Both the position numbers and the translations under genes were made by a program. Source: Bacillota bacterium (GTDB lineage Bacteria > Bacillota > Clostridia > Acetivibrionales > DSM-1351). Taken from it: 23,749 nt of DNA. The stretch is taken from assembly GCA_023444055.1 (NCBI GenBank), contig JAEZRV010000046.1, positions 1-23,749 on the forward strand, given 5' to 3'. The notes under the pieces are model-generated. The model made no database searches and was not told the origin of the DNA. It was given only the letters and a program-made list of their open reading frames with translations. This document shows, piece by piece, positions 8,426 to 15,972 of the stretch. The stretch's first letter is position 1; each line of letters starts with the position of its first letter.

Positions 8426-8452
8426 TTGGCTTTGTTGATGCAACAATATAAT
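8426..8452 (+). promoter_or_regulatory. Putative promoter with operator-like inverted repeat before the dNTPase gene
   Basis: TTGGCT (8426-8431) and a perfect -10 TATAAT (8447-8452) enclose a 15-nt spacer that is itself an inverted repeat, TTGTTG-ATG-CAACAA. The spacer is shorter than the usual 17 nt. A dyad placed exactly between the boxes is where repressors, or activators that twist the spacer, often bind. The start codon is 80 bp downstream. Confidence 0.45.
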
Positions 8453-8532
8453 TAGAAATTCCTATTTTAATAAGCCCAATGATGTTTTTCTTAACAAGCA
8501 TTACCAAATAAATTGTAAAGGAGCTCAAAAAT

Positions 8533-9741
8533 ATGCTCAAGTATACGCAATTATCAAAAGAAATTCAAGAACAAATCACTTATGATAGAAAAAGGAATAT
8601 TGAAAACCCTTATAAATGTATGGACGGATCTATTATACGAAGAAATTCAGAACGTGATACAGCAAATTTATGGAGACCTGCTTTTGTACGTGATATTGAA
8701 AAGATTATGCACTGTCCCTTTTATAACCGTTATGCTGATAAAACACAAGTGTTTTCATTCTATAAAAATGATGATATTACTAGAAGAGCTTTACATGTTC
8801 AATTAGTTTCAAGAATTTCAAGAAATATTGGAATGGTGTTGAACTTAAATACTGATTTGATTGAAGCAATTGCTTTAGGACATGATATTGGGCATACTCC
8901 TTTTGGACATGCTGGGGAAAGATTTTTAAGTGAATTATATCAAGAGAATACAAGCCGTTATTTTAATCATAATGTTCATAGTGTCCGTGTTTTAGATACG
9001 TTGTTTGCAAGGAACATAAGCTTACAGACTTTAGATGGGGTTTTGTGTCACAATGGCGAGTTTGAACTAAAAGAATACAGACCAGTTCAGTTAACTAGTT
9101 TTTCTAGTTTTGATAAAAAAGTTGAAGATTGTTATATTGATAAATCAAATATAAATAAGCTCATTCCATCAACTTTAGAAGGATGTGTTGTAAGAATTTG
9201 TGATATGATTGCATACTTAGGGAAAGACAGACAAGATGCTAGAAGAGCAAATTTAATACAAGGAAGTCAGAAGTTTACTAAAGGAGCAATTGGAGTTGAA
9301 AATGCAGAGATTATTAATAATTTGACTGTAAATATTATAGAAAACAGCTATGGAAAAGATTGTATAATAATTGAACAAGATATCTTTGATGAGTTATCGA
9401 CATTAAAACAGGAAAATTACAATTTAATATACCGAAATGAAAGAATAGACAAACTTTACAATGACAGTATTAGACCAATGTTTCACCAGGTTTATTACAA
9501 ATTGCTAGAATTCACAAAAGATAAGAAACAAGATTCTGTACTCTATAAACACCATATTGACTTTATTCAAGACAATCAAAAGTATTACTCTTCAGGAGAG
9601 AACTACGTTGATAAGGAACCAAACCAAATAGTTGTTGATTATATCGCAAGTATGACAGATTATTATTTTATAGATTTATATAACTACTTGTTCCCTGATA
9701 GGACGTGTAAGATTGAATACATATCATATTTTGATTATTAA
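8533..9741 (+). CDS. dGTPase-type dNTP triphosphohydrolase (HD domain)
   Basis: This 402-residue enzyme belongs to the dGTPase/dNTP triphosphohydrolase family, which splits dNTPs into deoxynucleoside and triphosphate. The HD metal site is visible: H88 in 'RRALHVQLVSRISRNIG', H117-D118 in 'ALGHDIGHTPFGHAGE', and D224 in 'VRICDMIAYLGKDR'. The N-terminal 'RNSERDTANLWRPAFVRDIEKIMHCPFYNRYADKTQVF' region carries the family's R-D..R..F...R..KTQV pattern. The start follows GGAG. It stands 231 bp behind the HNH gene with its own promoter-like sequence. The Dgt family is known to restrict phages in E. coli by draining dNTPs, so next to a Septu-like pair a defence role is attractive. An ordinary housekeeping dNTPase is the alternative. 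Confidence 0.88.
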   Translation: MLKYTQLSKEIQEQITYDRKRNIENPYKCMDGSIIRRNSERDTANLWRPAFVRDIEKIMHCPFYNRYADKTQVFSFYKNDDITRRALHVQLVSRISRNIGMVLNLNTDLIEAIALGHDIGHTPFGHAGERFLSELYQENTSRYFNHNVHSVRVLDTLFARNISLQTLDGVLCHNGEFELKEYRPVQLTSFSSFDKKVEDCYIDKSNINKLIPSTLEGCVVRICDMIAYLGKDRQDARRANLIQGSQKFTKGAIGVENAEIINNLTVNIIENSYGKDCIIIEQDIFDELSTLKQENYNLIYRNERIDKLYNDSIRPMFHQVYYKLLEFTKDKKQDSVLYKHHIDFIQDNQKYYSSGENYVDKEPNQIVVDYIASMTDYYFIDLYNYLFPDRTCKIEYISYFDY

Positions 9742-9794
9742 TCTACTAAGCGGTTTTTTTTGTTAAAAAATATTGTGTTTACTTTTCTACCTAA

Positions 9795-9894
9795 AAAATA
9801 CATTAACATTTATTTTTTTATGTATTTTAACTTTCGCAATTGAAAATTCGGTGAAAATTCTACATCACCGATAGAATTTTCAACTGCGAAAGTT
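9795..9894. repeat. Two adjacent large hairpins downstream of the dNTPase gene
   Basis: The first inverted repeat pairs AAAATACAT (9795-9803) with ATGTATTTT (9820-9828). Directly beside it, 21-base arms at 9829-9849 (starting AACTTTCGCAATTG) and 9874-9894 (ending CAACTGCGAAAGTT) match at all but one position, and an inner GGTGA/TCACC stem sits in the loop. The single mismatch would be a G-U pair in a minus-strand RNA. No strong T run follows on either side. It may end transcription of the defence genes, or be a miniature element or a regulatory RNA. Confidence 0.7.
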
Positions 9895-9981
9895 GATTTG
9901 TTATGTTAAAATATATGGTAGTGTTCTTTAAAGGTCTTATTAAATTAAACTATACAATATACTAAAATTCGTGAGGTTAAA

Positions 9982-10725
9982 ATGGGAAAAGTTTTGCTAT
10001 ATAAAGAATCATTAATAGGCAGAAGAATAGGTGCGTTCATTATTGACCATATACTTATAACAATTATATCTATGGTTCCGTTTATTATGAACTTCAACAG
10101 ACTGACAGTAGATTCTAATTATTTATTTAAGTTATTCCCTATCATGATGCTTATTGGTATAGTCGGATACATATGCAAAGATGTATTTTTAGGTAGAGGC
10201 ATAGGCAAATTATTATTTGGAATTTATGTTAGAGAATATGAAAACGTAGATAAAACCCCAAAGTTTTATAAGCTTATCTTCAGAAATATATTAGTGGTGA
10301 TTTGGTTTGTTGAGTTTATTGTAATGATTACTGACAAGGAAGGTAGACGGTTAGGCGACAAGATAGCAAAGACGCAAGTAATAGGATACCAGAGTAAAAT
10401 TGTACTTAGAATTTTTATAACTGCGGCATTGGCTTTTTCTTTATTCATATCATCATTAGTTTTTGGGGTGACTCAAATAATAAAAAATGATGTTTCATAT
10501 AAAACTGCTGTGCAATATATTGAAAATCAAAATGAAATAACAATAGCCGTTGGGGAAATACAAGGCTTCGGAAATTTTCCTATGGGAAGCGTAAGCTATA
10601 CAAATGGATATGGAACTGCTAATCTAAGTATAAAAGTTAAAGGGAAGAAAAAGAGTATTGTTGTTAGCATTTACTTAGAGAAAAGTCCTGGCTCAGACTG
10701 GGTCGTTAAAAACATAGAATATTAG
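9982..10725 (+). CDS. RDD family membrane protein with Coa1/TIM21-like C-terminal domain
   Basis: This is a 247-residue membrane protein. The N-terminal part (about 8-130) is an RDD domain: 'GRRIGAFIIDHILI' with Arg and Asp in the first membrane segment, 'YICKDVFLGRGIGKLLFGIYV' around the second, and 'DKEGRRLGDKIAKT' after the third. RDD proteins are membrane proteins of largely unknown role, in some cases linked to ion or small-molecule transport. A further helix (about 140-165) leads to an extracytoplasmic domain, about 170-247, with the pattern 'Y..A..YI..N..I....G.I..FG....GS.....G.A.......GKK' seen in Coa1-like domains of bacterial membrane proteins. The start follows GTGAGG. The aminoglycoside-nucleotidyltransferase relic starts 28 bp after it. 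Domain calls are solid for RDD, moderate for Coa1-like; function unknown. Confidence 0.8.
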   Translation: MGKVLLYKESLIGRRIGAFIIDHILITIISMVPFIMNFNRLTVDSNYLFKLFPIMMLIGIVGYICKDVFLGRGIGKLLFGIYVREYENVDKTPKFYKLIFRNILVVIWFVEFIVMITDKEGRRLGDKIAKTQVIGYQSKIVLRIFITAALAFSLFISSLVFGVTQIIKNDVSYKTAVQYIENQNEITIAVGEIQGFGNFPMGSVSYTNGYGTANLSIKVKGKKKSIVVSIYLEKSPGSDWVVKNIEY

Positions 10726-10753
10726 ATGTGTTTTTATTTTAGGAGCAAAAATA

Positions 10754-11040
10754 ATGCGAACAGAGAATAAAATGTTTGATTTAATACTTAATATTGCAAA
10801 GGTCGACGAGCGTGTTCGCGCAGTTTATATGAATGGTTCAAGAGCCAATCCCAATGTAAAAAAGGATATACAAAAACATATACAAATTTTGAAAATCTAT
10901 GGATAACAATCTTTGCCTCATGTGAGCTTTTTCGCACTGTTGCAGATGTTGTTGGAAAACACTTTGGATATGTGTATAATCAAAGTGATGACGATAATAT
11001 GATGGAATATTTGATTAGAATGAAAAATGATGAATTCTAA
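10754..11040 (+). pseudogene. Internally deleted aminoglycoside 6-adenylyltransferase (ANT(6)/AadE family) relic
   Basis: The first 38 or so codons translate as MRTENKMFDLILNIAKVDER followed by VRAVYMNGSRANPNVKKDI, which is the N-terminus of ANT(6) aminoglycoside nucleotidyltransferases including the NGSR nucleotide-binding motif. The frame then shifts and stops at 10904-10906. From about 10880 another frame reads YTNFENLWITIFASCELFRT and on through 'VVGKHFGYVYNQSDDDNMMEYLI' to a stop at 11038-11040, matching the family's C-terminal end. Most of the middle of a protein of roughly 280-300 residues is gone, including the second metal-binding region. The short direct repeat ATATACAAA occurs twice at the junction, suggesting deletion by slippage or recombination. 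A good ribosome binding site, AGGAG, is still present. It is no longer a resistance gene. Confidence 0.8.
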
Positions 11041-11209
11041 GCGATTGAGCATATTATGTAAGGAAAAAAGGGTATAAGAACTTCAATATTAGCATTACTT
11101 ATATATTACATGCAGAGATGGAACAAGACATATAAACTAAATGATACTAATGATAATATAGAAAAACTATCAAAAGCAAAATAATACATACCGACAAGGA
11201 GTCAAAAAA

Positions 11210-11986
11210 ATGAGAGTTGGAGTTTTTCAGTTCGATTGTAGGGATAATATCTCTGATAACCATGAAGCAATAAAAAGAGCTATCATTAGCGCAGCTGAAA
11301 ATAAAGTTAGACTTCTTGTTTTTCAGGAATGTGCGACTTGCGGATATCCACCAGTTGAAACACCTTCCATTAAAAATATTGATTTTAAAACTCTGGATTT
11401 ATACTTGCAGGAAATTAAACAACTGGCCCAAAAGTATGATATGTATATTGCGTTAGGAACAATCAGAAAGCAAAATTCTAAATGCTATAACTCAATGTTG
11501 CTAATTGACTACAAGGGTGAGATTATTGGCAATTATGATAAAAGAGCGCTGTGGGGATGGGATTTGGATAATTTTGAAAGTGGCGAAACTATAGGAATAT
11601 ACGATATAGATGATATTCCTGTAGGTTTTAGAATTTGCTTTGAAGTCAGATTTCCAGAATATTTTAGAGAATTATTTAAATCAAATATACAACTATGCTT
11701 TGTAAGCTTTTGTGATGTTTCAGAGCAAGAAAATATGGAAAGATATAATATAATTAAGTCTCACCTAATAACGAGAGCTGTAGAAAATGTAATGACTGTA
11801 ATAACAGTTAATAGCATATCTAAGTATCAAGTAGCACCGACAGCGGTGTTTGATTTGAATGGTTACATAGTGTGTGAAGCTCCAAAAAATCAAGAATATC
11901 TACTTGTTTATGATTACAATACTCCTACAATTGACTTTGGCGCAGAAGGTAGAATATACAACTCAAGGAGATTACTAACGAGTTGA
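11210..11986 (+). CDS. Carbon-nitrogen hydrolase (nitrilase superfamily)
   Basis: This 258-residue cytoplasmic enzyme has the complete nitrilase-superfamily triad: E40 in 'LLVFQECATCGYP', K111 in 'GNYDKRALWGWD', and nucleophile C143 in 'PVGFRICFEVRFPEYFREL'. Such enzymes hydrolyse amides or carbamoyl groups (omega-amidase, N-carbamoyl amidohydrolase and relatives). The 'KRALWGWD' and 'CFEVRFPEYFR' surroundings do not let me name the substrate. The length is normal for the family. The start is set by AAGGAG ten bases upstream. Positions 11041-11209, between the ANT(6) relic and this gene, hold no intact gene. A minus-strand terminator lies beyond the 3' end, so this gene and the 861-residue minus-strand gene converge. 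Confidence 0.88.
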   Translation: MRVGVFQFDCRDNISDNHEAIKRAIISAAENKVRLLVFQECATCGYPPVETPSIKNIDFKTLDLYLQEIKQLAQKYDMYIALGTIRKQNSKCYNSMLLIDYKGEIIGNYDKRALWGWDLDNFESGETIGIYDIDDIPVGFRICFEVRFPEYFRELFKSNIQLCFVSFCDVSEQENMERYNIIKSHLITRAVENVMTVITVNSISKYQVAPTAVFDLNGYIVCEAPKNQEYLLVYDYNTPTIDFGAEGRIYNSRRLLTS

Positions 11987-12051
11987 AATAGAAACGCTAA
12001 ATACTTAGGTTTACTAACTGAGCTAGATAAGTGAATCCAGATTCACACTCT

Positions 12052-12094
12052 CATATCATAAAAGAAAAGAGGCTAACAAAGAAGCCCCTTTTCT
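12052..12094 (-). terminator. Rho-independent terminator for the 861-residue minus-strand gene
   Basis: Read on the minus strand, AGAAAAGGGGCT (12094-12083) pairs with AGCCTCTTTTCT (12074-12063) with one G-U pair around an 8-nt loop, followed by TTTAT. The same hairpin read on the plus strand has a mismatch and no T run, so it mainly serves the leftward gene, 78 bp past its stop. Confidence 0.75.
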
Positions 12095-12171
12095 GATCCT
12101 TCACTACGTTTCGGAAACACTTTAATGTTTTATATCACAGAAAGCCATTTTAATATATTTGACTTAACCGT

Positions 12172-14757
12172 TTAGAATCTCCTCTTTTTAAAAGTACTAT
12201 TTTTAGAAATCCTTTTATTAGGACCTGTAACTTTACCTTTTAAATTGTTTATTACGCTGTTATTAGCATCCTTAAGCTTGTCATTCAAATCGTTTATTAC
12301 GCTTTTATTGCCCATTATATCTATCTTTTTTTCTTTAAATGTTTTAAGATCATGAGAACTTTTATTTAGTATATCAGCAACTTCATTTGGAGCTAAAAAT
12401 TGAAGTTGTTCCAAGAAAATCTGGTCCTTTATTGCTTTATTAAAGTTTTTCTCAAAAGTTTCAAAATCATCGATTAAAGCTACATTAGTTGCATCCATAT
12501 AAATATTGTATTTGTTAATAAGATCAAGTGGCGGTCTAGGAAGGTCGATAACATCAAGCAATCTTTTCAAATATTTTCTCCGAGCACTATATAATTTCGT
12601 ATGGCTTAGCTTATTATCTTTAAGTATTAACACTTGGCTCATTGGCAGATAATTTACTCTCAGTGAATATGTTGCTGGCCCCTGGTTATTAAAATAAGGG
12701 TTTTTTACCGCAAGATAGAAACTATTATCTCCAAATTTCTTCTGAGGATTGTTGATAGTGTAAGGCTGGTTGCTTTTAATTGTTGATATTAGACTTCTGT
12801 TTTTGTTATCAGAGGCATAGATATCTGTTAAAGTCATACAATCATCAAGGCTTTCGATATTTATTACAATCCTTGGAGGATATTTTGTAACATAAAACCC
12901 AAGTTCCTCGCTGAAACAGTTCTCGACAGGTTCTTCAAAGTCGCAGGTAGCATCTTCAGGAAGACTGGTAAAGTCAATTTTGAAGTAATCCACATCTGTA
13001 TTGGTATGTATATTTAAGTTTGGCACAATAATTTCCGAACCAATACTCTTATCAGGTATGCCCAAGGACTTTTTAGTAGCCGTATCAAAACTGTTATTTA
13101 TCTCACACATATCTGGATTAATTATCTTTTGCAAAGGTGCAATCTGAATCCAGTGATTTTTGTCAATCCCAGGTTCATAATTTACAAAAGGATAAACTGG
13201 AGGATTTTTTAAATCTATATCGGCGCATGTAGCAGGGTTAGAATCTAACATATCACCAAAGGGGTTTCTGGTGGGATCATGTTCTACCGCATCCTGACCA
13301 CTAATCTCAATATTTAGCCTGTATGTGGTTTGAAAACTATTTTCAGGTTTGAAACTTCCCCAGTAATAGATTCCCTGATCATCACTATTTTCATGCAATT
13401 CAGGAGTGATTGTATAATATCGACCGTTTGGCAGATATCCATGTAGTTTTACACTTATTGACTTCATTTTTACTGACTGTGGAAATCCTAAAAAATTACT
13501 AGTGGAAACCCTTATAAATATATATAGCTCACGGTTTGCTACAATTGGAGCTTCGTTACCACTGGAAACAAACACTCGACGACTACTACCATCCTCCCAT
13601 TCCCACTCCCACTGCCCAGTATACTTAACAATTGTATTCGGATCAATTGTTCCAAACCCACTGGGTGTAAGACCTTGAGATGCTTTAGCAATTGATACAG
13701 CCGATACATGTGGTGGCTGAGCAAGCAGTCTTTCAGAAAAATGGTATATATTAAGTAGTGCATCCAAACTACCGGAAATATTGGTTATGGCTTGATTATA
13801 AATATTGGAGTATTGAGGTTTAAATCGATACTCTCCCAATGTGGTACCAGAACGGTTGTTTTTTCCACAATATTCCCTTTCTTCTCCAGGCTGGATAGGA
13901 GTGCTGTTTCCATCACTGCTGAAAAGTTTTTCATTCACAATCCCAGATGGTTCACGGACTTCTATATTAAGATTACTAATAGTAGAAGCATATTCTCCAA
14001 CATTTTTTACTGAATACCCAACCTCCAGGGCATCTCCCAAATAGCAAGGCAAGCTTTTGAAATACAGATTCTTTGATATTACCAGGTCAATATATTGGGG
14101 GGTTTTATGTGAATAGGCTTCAACAAAAAAACCTCTATATGTGCCATAACTGCCATCGTTACGTATGATATTGTTGGTAAAATAGGTATCCGATGGTCCC
14201 CGTGTAAGAACAACCTCTCTTCCAGGATGGTTGTTATCATATACATAGACTTTCATGGTTCCAGAGGCATCATCTATCTCAGCGCCATAAGCAACAACCT
14301 GGTGGTTTTTACCAAGGTTGGTGAGACCTCCTTCAGGGTGCATAAGCCCAATAGGTACTGGTCCATTCTCAAGGCGTCGCATTAATTTTGGGAACTCCTC
14401 ATCCTTCGTCAATTGAGGAACTCCTTGATCATAAGCCCATGTGTAATGATCCAGCTTACGAGCCCAACTATAAAATTTTAGACCATTAGCAAACAGGCTT
14501 GTAATTAAACGATCGTAGATATACTTTCCCAACATGGAATCATCTCCGGGTACTTGTCCATTAGGAAAATCTTTTTCATTGTGAGTAGGAATCGGGATTC
14601 CCGCATAAAAGTAATCCAGTGCTGCATAGGCCATACCTCCACAGCGTCCTGAAGTAGTCCATGAAAATAGAAAGTTGTCAAAAACGACATTTTTAAACTT
14701 GTTGGAGAAATAAAAGCCATTTTTTTTTGAATTAAAATCTGTCATTACCTTTGCCAT
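12172..14757 (-). CDS. Large protein with papain-like (C39-type) peptidase signature; unknown function
   Basis: This is an 861-residue protein I cannot name. Residues 1 to about 215 carry a papain-like pattern: C39 in 'SWTTSGRCGGMAYAALDYF', H152 in 'NLGKNHQVVAYGAE', and D174/N175 in 'KVYVYDNNHPGRE'. This is the order and spacing of a C39-like cysteine peptidase or transglutaminase-type fold. Residues about 230-320 look like a CARDB/Ig-type beta domain ('LEVGYSVKNVGEYASTISNLNIEVREPSG'). Residues about 590-705 resemble a PPC-like beta domain ('NTDVDYFKIDF', 'NSFYLAVKNP.....ATYSLRVNYLP'). The tail (710-861) is helical and ends in a duplicated 'SVIND/NLK' segment and a basic end. Despite extracellular-type domains there is no signal peptide. 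The start follows GGAGG seven bases upstream. It is monocistronic, with a 20-bp palindrome upstream and a terminator after it. Peptidase activity is inferred from the triad only. Confidence 0.7.
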   Translation of the reverse strand: MAKVMTDFNSKKNGFYFSNKFKNVVFDNFLFSWTTSGRCGGMAYAALDYFYAGIPIPTHNEKDFPNGQVPGDDSMLGKYIYDRLITSLFANGLKFYSWARKLDHYTWAYDQGVPQLTKDEEFPKLMRRLENGPVPIGLMHPEGGLTNLGKNHQVVAYGAEIDDASGTMKVYVYDNNHPGREVVLTRGPSDTYFTNNIIRNDGSYGTYRGFFVEAYSHKTPQYIDLVISKNLYFKSLPCYLGDALEVGYSVKNVGEYASTISNLNIEVREPSGIVNEKLFSSDGNSTPIQPGEEREYCGKNNRSGTTLGEYRFKPQYSNIYNQAITNISGSLDALLNIYHFSERLLAQPPHVSAVSIAKASQGLTPSGFGTIDPNTIVKYTGQWEWEWEDGSSRRVFVSSGNEAPIVANRELYIFIRVSTSNFLGFPQSVKMKSISVKLHGYLPNGRYYTITPELHENSDDQGIYYWGSFKPENSFQTTYRLNIEISGQDAVEHDPTRNPFGDMLDSNPATCADIDLKNPPVYPFVNYEPGIDKNHWIQIAPLQKIINPDMCEINNSFDTATKKSLGIPDKSIGSEIIVPNLNIHTNTDVDYFKIDFTSLPEDATCDFEEPVENCFSEELGFYVTKYPPRIVINIESLDDCMTLTDIYASDNKNRSLISTIKSNQPYTINNPQKKFGDNSFYLAVKNPYFNNQGPATYSLRVNYLPMSQVLILKDNKLSHTKLYSARRKYLKRLLDVIDLPRPPLDLINKYNIYMDATNVALIDDFETFEKNFNKAIKDQIFLEQLQFLAPNEVADILNKSSHDLKTFKEKKIDIMGNKSVINDLNDKLKDANNSVINNLKGKVTGPNKRISKNSTFKKRRF

Positions 14758-14821
14758 TTTCTCGCCTCCGAATATAAAATTCTAATGAATTAAATGTAAT
14801 TAAAGGGTAATTAAAACATTT

Positions 14822-14841
14822 ATACTATAAATTTATAGTAT
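14822..14841. promoter_or_regulatory. Perfect 20-bp palindrome upstream of the 861-residue gene
   Basis: ATACTATAAATTTATAGTAT is an exact palindrome 65 bp upstream of the minus-strand start codon, in the intergenic region shared with the divergent MBL-fold gene. Size and position fit a dimeric repressor or activator site, and TATAAA inside it could be the -10 box of the leftward promoter. AT-only arms make a chance palindrome more likely than a GC-containing one would be. Confidence 0.5.
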
Positions 14842-14943
14842 TATTTTACTATGAATATTTTAAAAAGTCTAATAAATAAATGTATTTATGTAATCCAAAG
14901 TAATTGACTCAGGAGTATGAATGAAAGAGCTTAATATCTATTG

Positions 14944-14972
14944 TTGGAAAGCAATTAGAATATATGTATAAT
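14944..14972 (+). promoter_or_regulatory. Sigma-A promoter of the MBL-fold gene
   Basis: TTGGAA (14944-14949) and TATAAT (14967-14972) are separated by exactly 17 nt, about 75 bp upstream of the start codon. This is one of the best promoter matches in the window. Confidence 0.65.
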
Positions 14973-15046
14973 AAAAGGAATGATAAACTTGCAAGATTCA
15001 GTATACATTTTATTAGAAAGAAAAACATATATTAGGAGACAGTCTT

Positions 15047-15751
15047 ATGAAAAACATAATTATTCTAAATATAAATTTTAACTACGGTGGAATAGAAGAC
15101 ATTATCCATCCAGTAATTTTAAAGGATGAAAAAGAAATGATACTGGTAGATTGTGGATATACGGGGGCTATGCCATCTATTGAAGAGGCAATAAAAGCAG
15201 AAAATCTGGATTGCAAGGAGCTTACTAAAATTATAATTACACATCATGACCATGACCACATTGGTGCTTTGGCAGATTTCAAATTAAAATATCCTAATAT
15301 TAAAATTGTTGCAAGCGAAATAGAAGCACCATATATTTCAGGTGAAAAGGTATCATTACGATTGAAACAAGCAGAAGCTCTGCAAAGTACTTTAAGCGAT
15401 GAGCAGAAGGCGTTTGGACAAGCATTTTGCACAGTTTTAAGAAACGTCAAGCCTGCCGAAGTTGATATTCTGGTACGAGACGGTGAAATTCTGGACTGGT
15501 GCGGCGGCTGCGAGATTATTGGTACGGCGGGTCACACTCCCGGTCATATATCTCTGTACTTAAGGAATGAGAGAACTGTAATAACAGGTGATGCTGCTAC
15601 ATTAGAGAATAATAAGTTAGTTATCGCCAATCCTCAGTTTACTATAGATAAAGAAAATGCAGATAAATCTATTTTAAAGATATTAAGCAATGATGCGGAA
15701 ACATTTATTTGTTATCATGGTGGAGTATATAAACGCCCTAAAAATATTTAA
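15047..15751 (+). CDS. Metallo-beta-lactamase-fold hydrolase
   Basis: This 234-residue cytoplasmic hydrolase has the MBL fold. The metal motif is 'IITHHDHDHIGAL' (H66-x-D68-x-D70-H71), the variant in which the second His of HxHxDH is replaced by Asp, seen in a subgroup of bacterial MBL proteins. The other ligands are present: His in 'GTAGHTPGHISLY', Asp in 'VITGDA', and a final His in 'FICYHGGVY'. The substrate is not evident; members of this group include glyoxalase-II-like thioesterases, lactonases and uncharacterised hydrolases. The start follows TTAGGAG. It has its own promoter (14944-14972) and terminator (15762-15816), so it is a single-gene unit divergent from the 861-residue gene. Confidence 0.87.
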   Translation: MKNIIILNINFNYGGIEDIIHPVILKDEKEMILVDCGYTGAMPSIEEAIKAENLDCKELTKIIITHHDHDHIGALADFKLKYPNIKIVASEIEAPYISGEKVSLRLKQAEALQSTLSDEQKAFGQAFCTVLRNVKPAEVDILVRDGEILDWCGGCEIIGTAGHTPGHISLYLRNERTVITGDAATLENNKLVIANPQFTIDKENADKSILKILSNDAETFICYHGGVYKRPKNI

Positions 15752-15761
15752 ACTATTTAGC

Positions 15762-15816
15762 AAAATCACAAATAAAACATATAGTTCTATGTATGGTATA
15801 TCATCTGTGATTTTTT
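15762..15816 (+). terminator. Terminator of the MBL-fold gene
   Basis: AAAATCACA (15762-15770) pairs with TGTGATTTT (15806-15814) and is followed by more T. The long loop contains a second small stem, ACATA/TATGT. The stem is short but has a proper T run, ten bases past the stop codon. Confidence 0.6.
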
Positions 15817-15972
15817 ACCTCGCCGCCTTATAATATGTATGATTATCCATATAATATACTAAGATGCTGGTATAAATGTGCATTAGAACATAACGATTTA
15901 CATTATATAGGGCAAATGTAGGAATTTTTATTAAAAAGAATTTAATTTACATTATAGGAGCGAAGACTAATT

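Noticed and set aside
8380..8460. Small frame reading CSDIDAATLCIGFVDATI before the dNTPase gene, considered as a gene relic
   Set aside because: No start codon or binding site, only 18 residues, and it overlaps the promoter-like elements; no family recognised.
13792..14044. Plus-strand ORFs inside the 861-residue gene
   Set aside because: They are antisense frames without ribosome binding sites and with no recognisable protein pattern.
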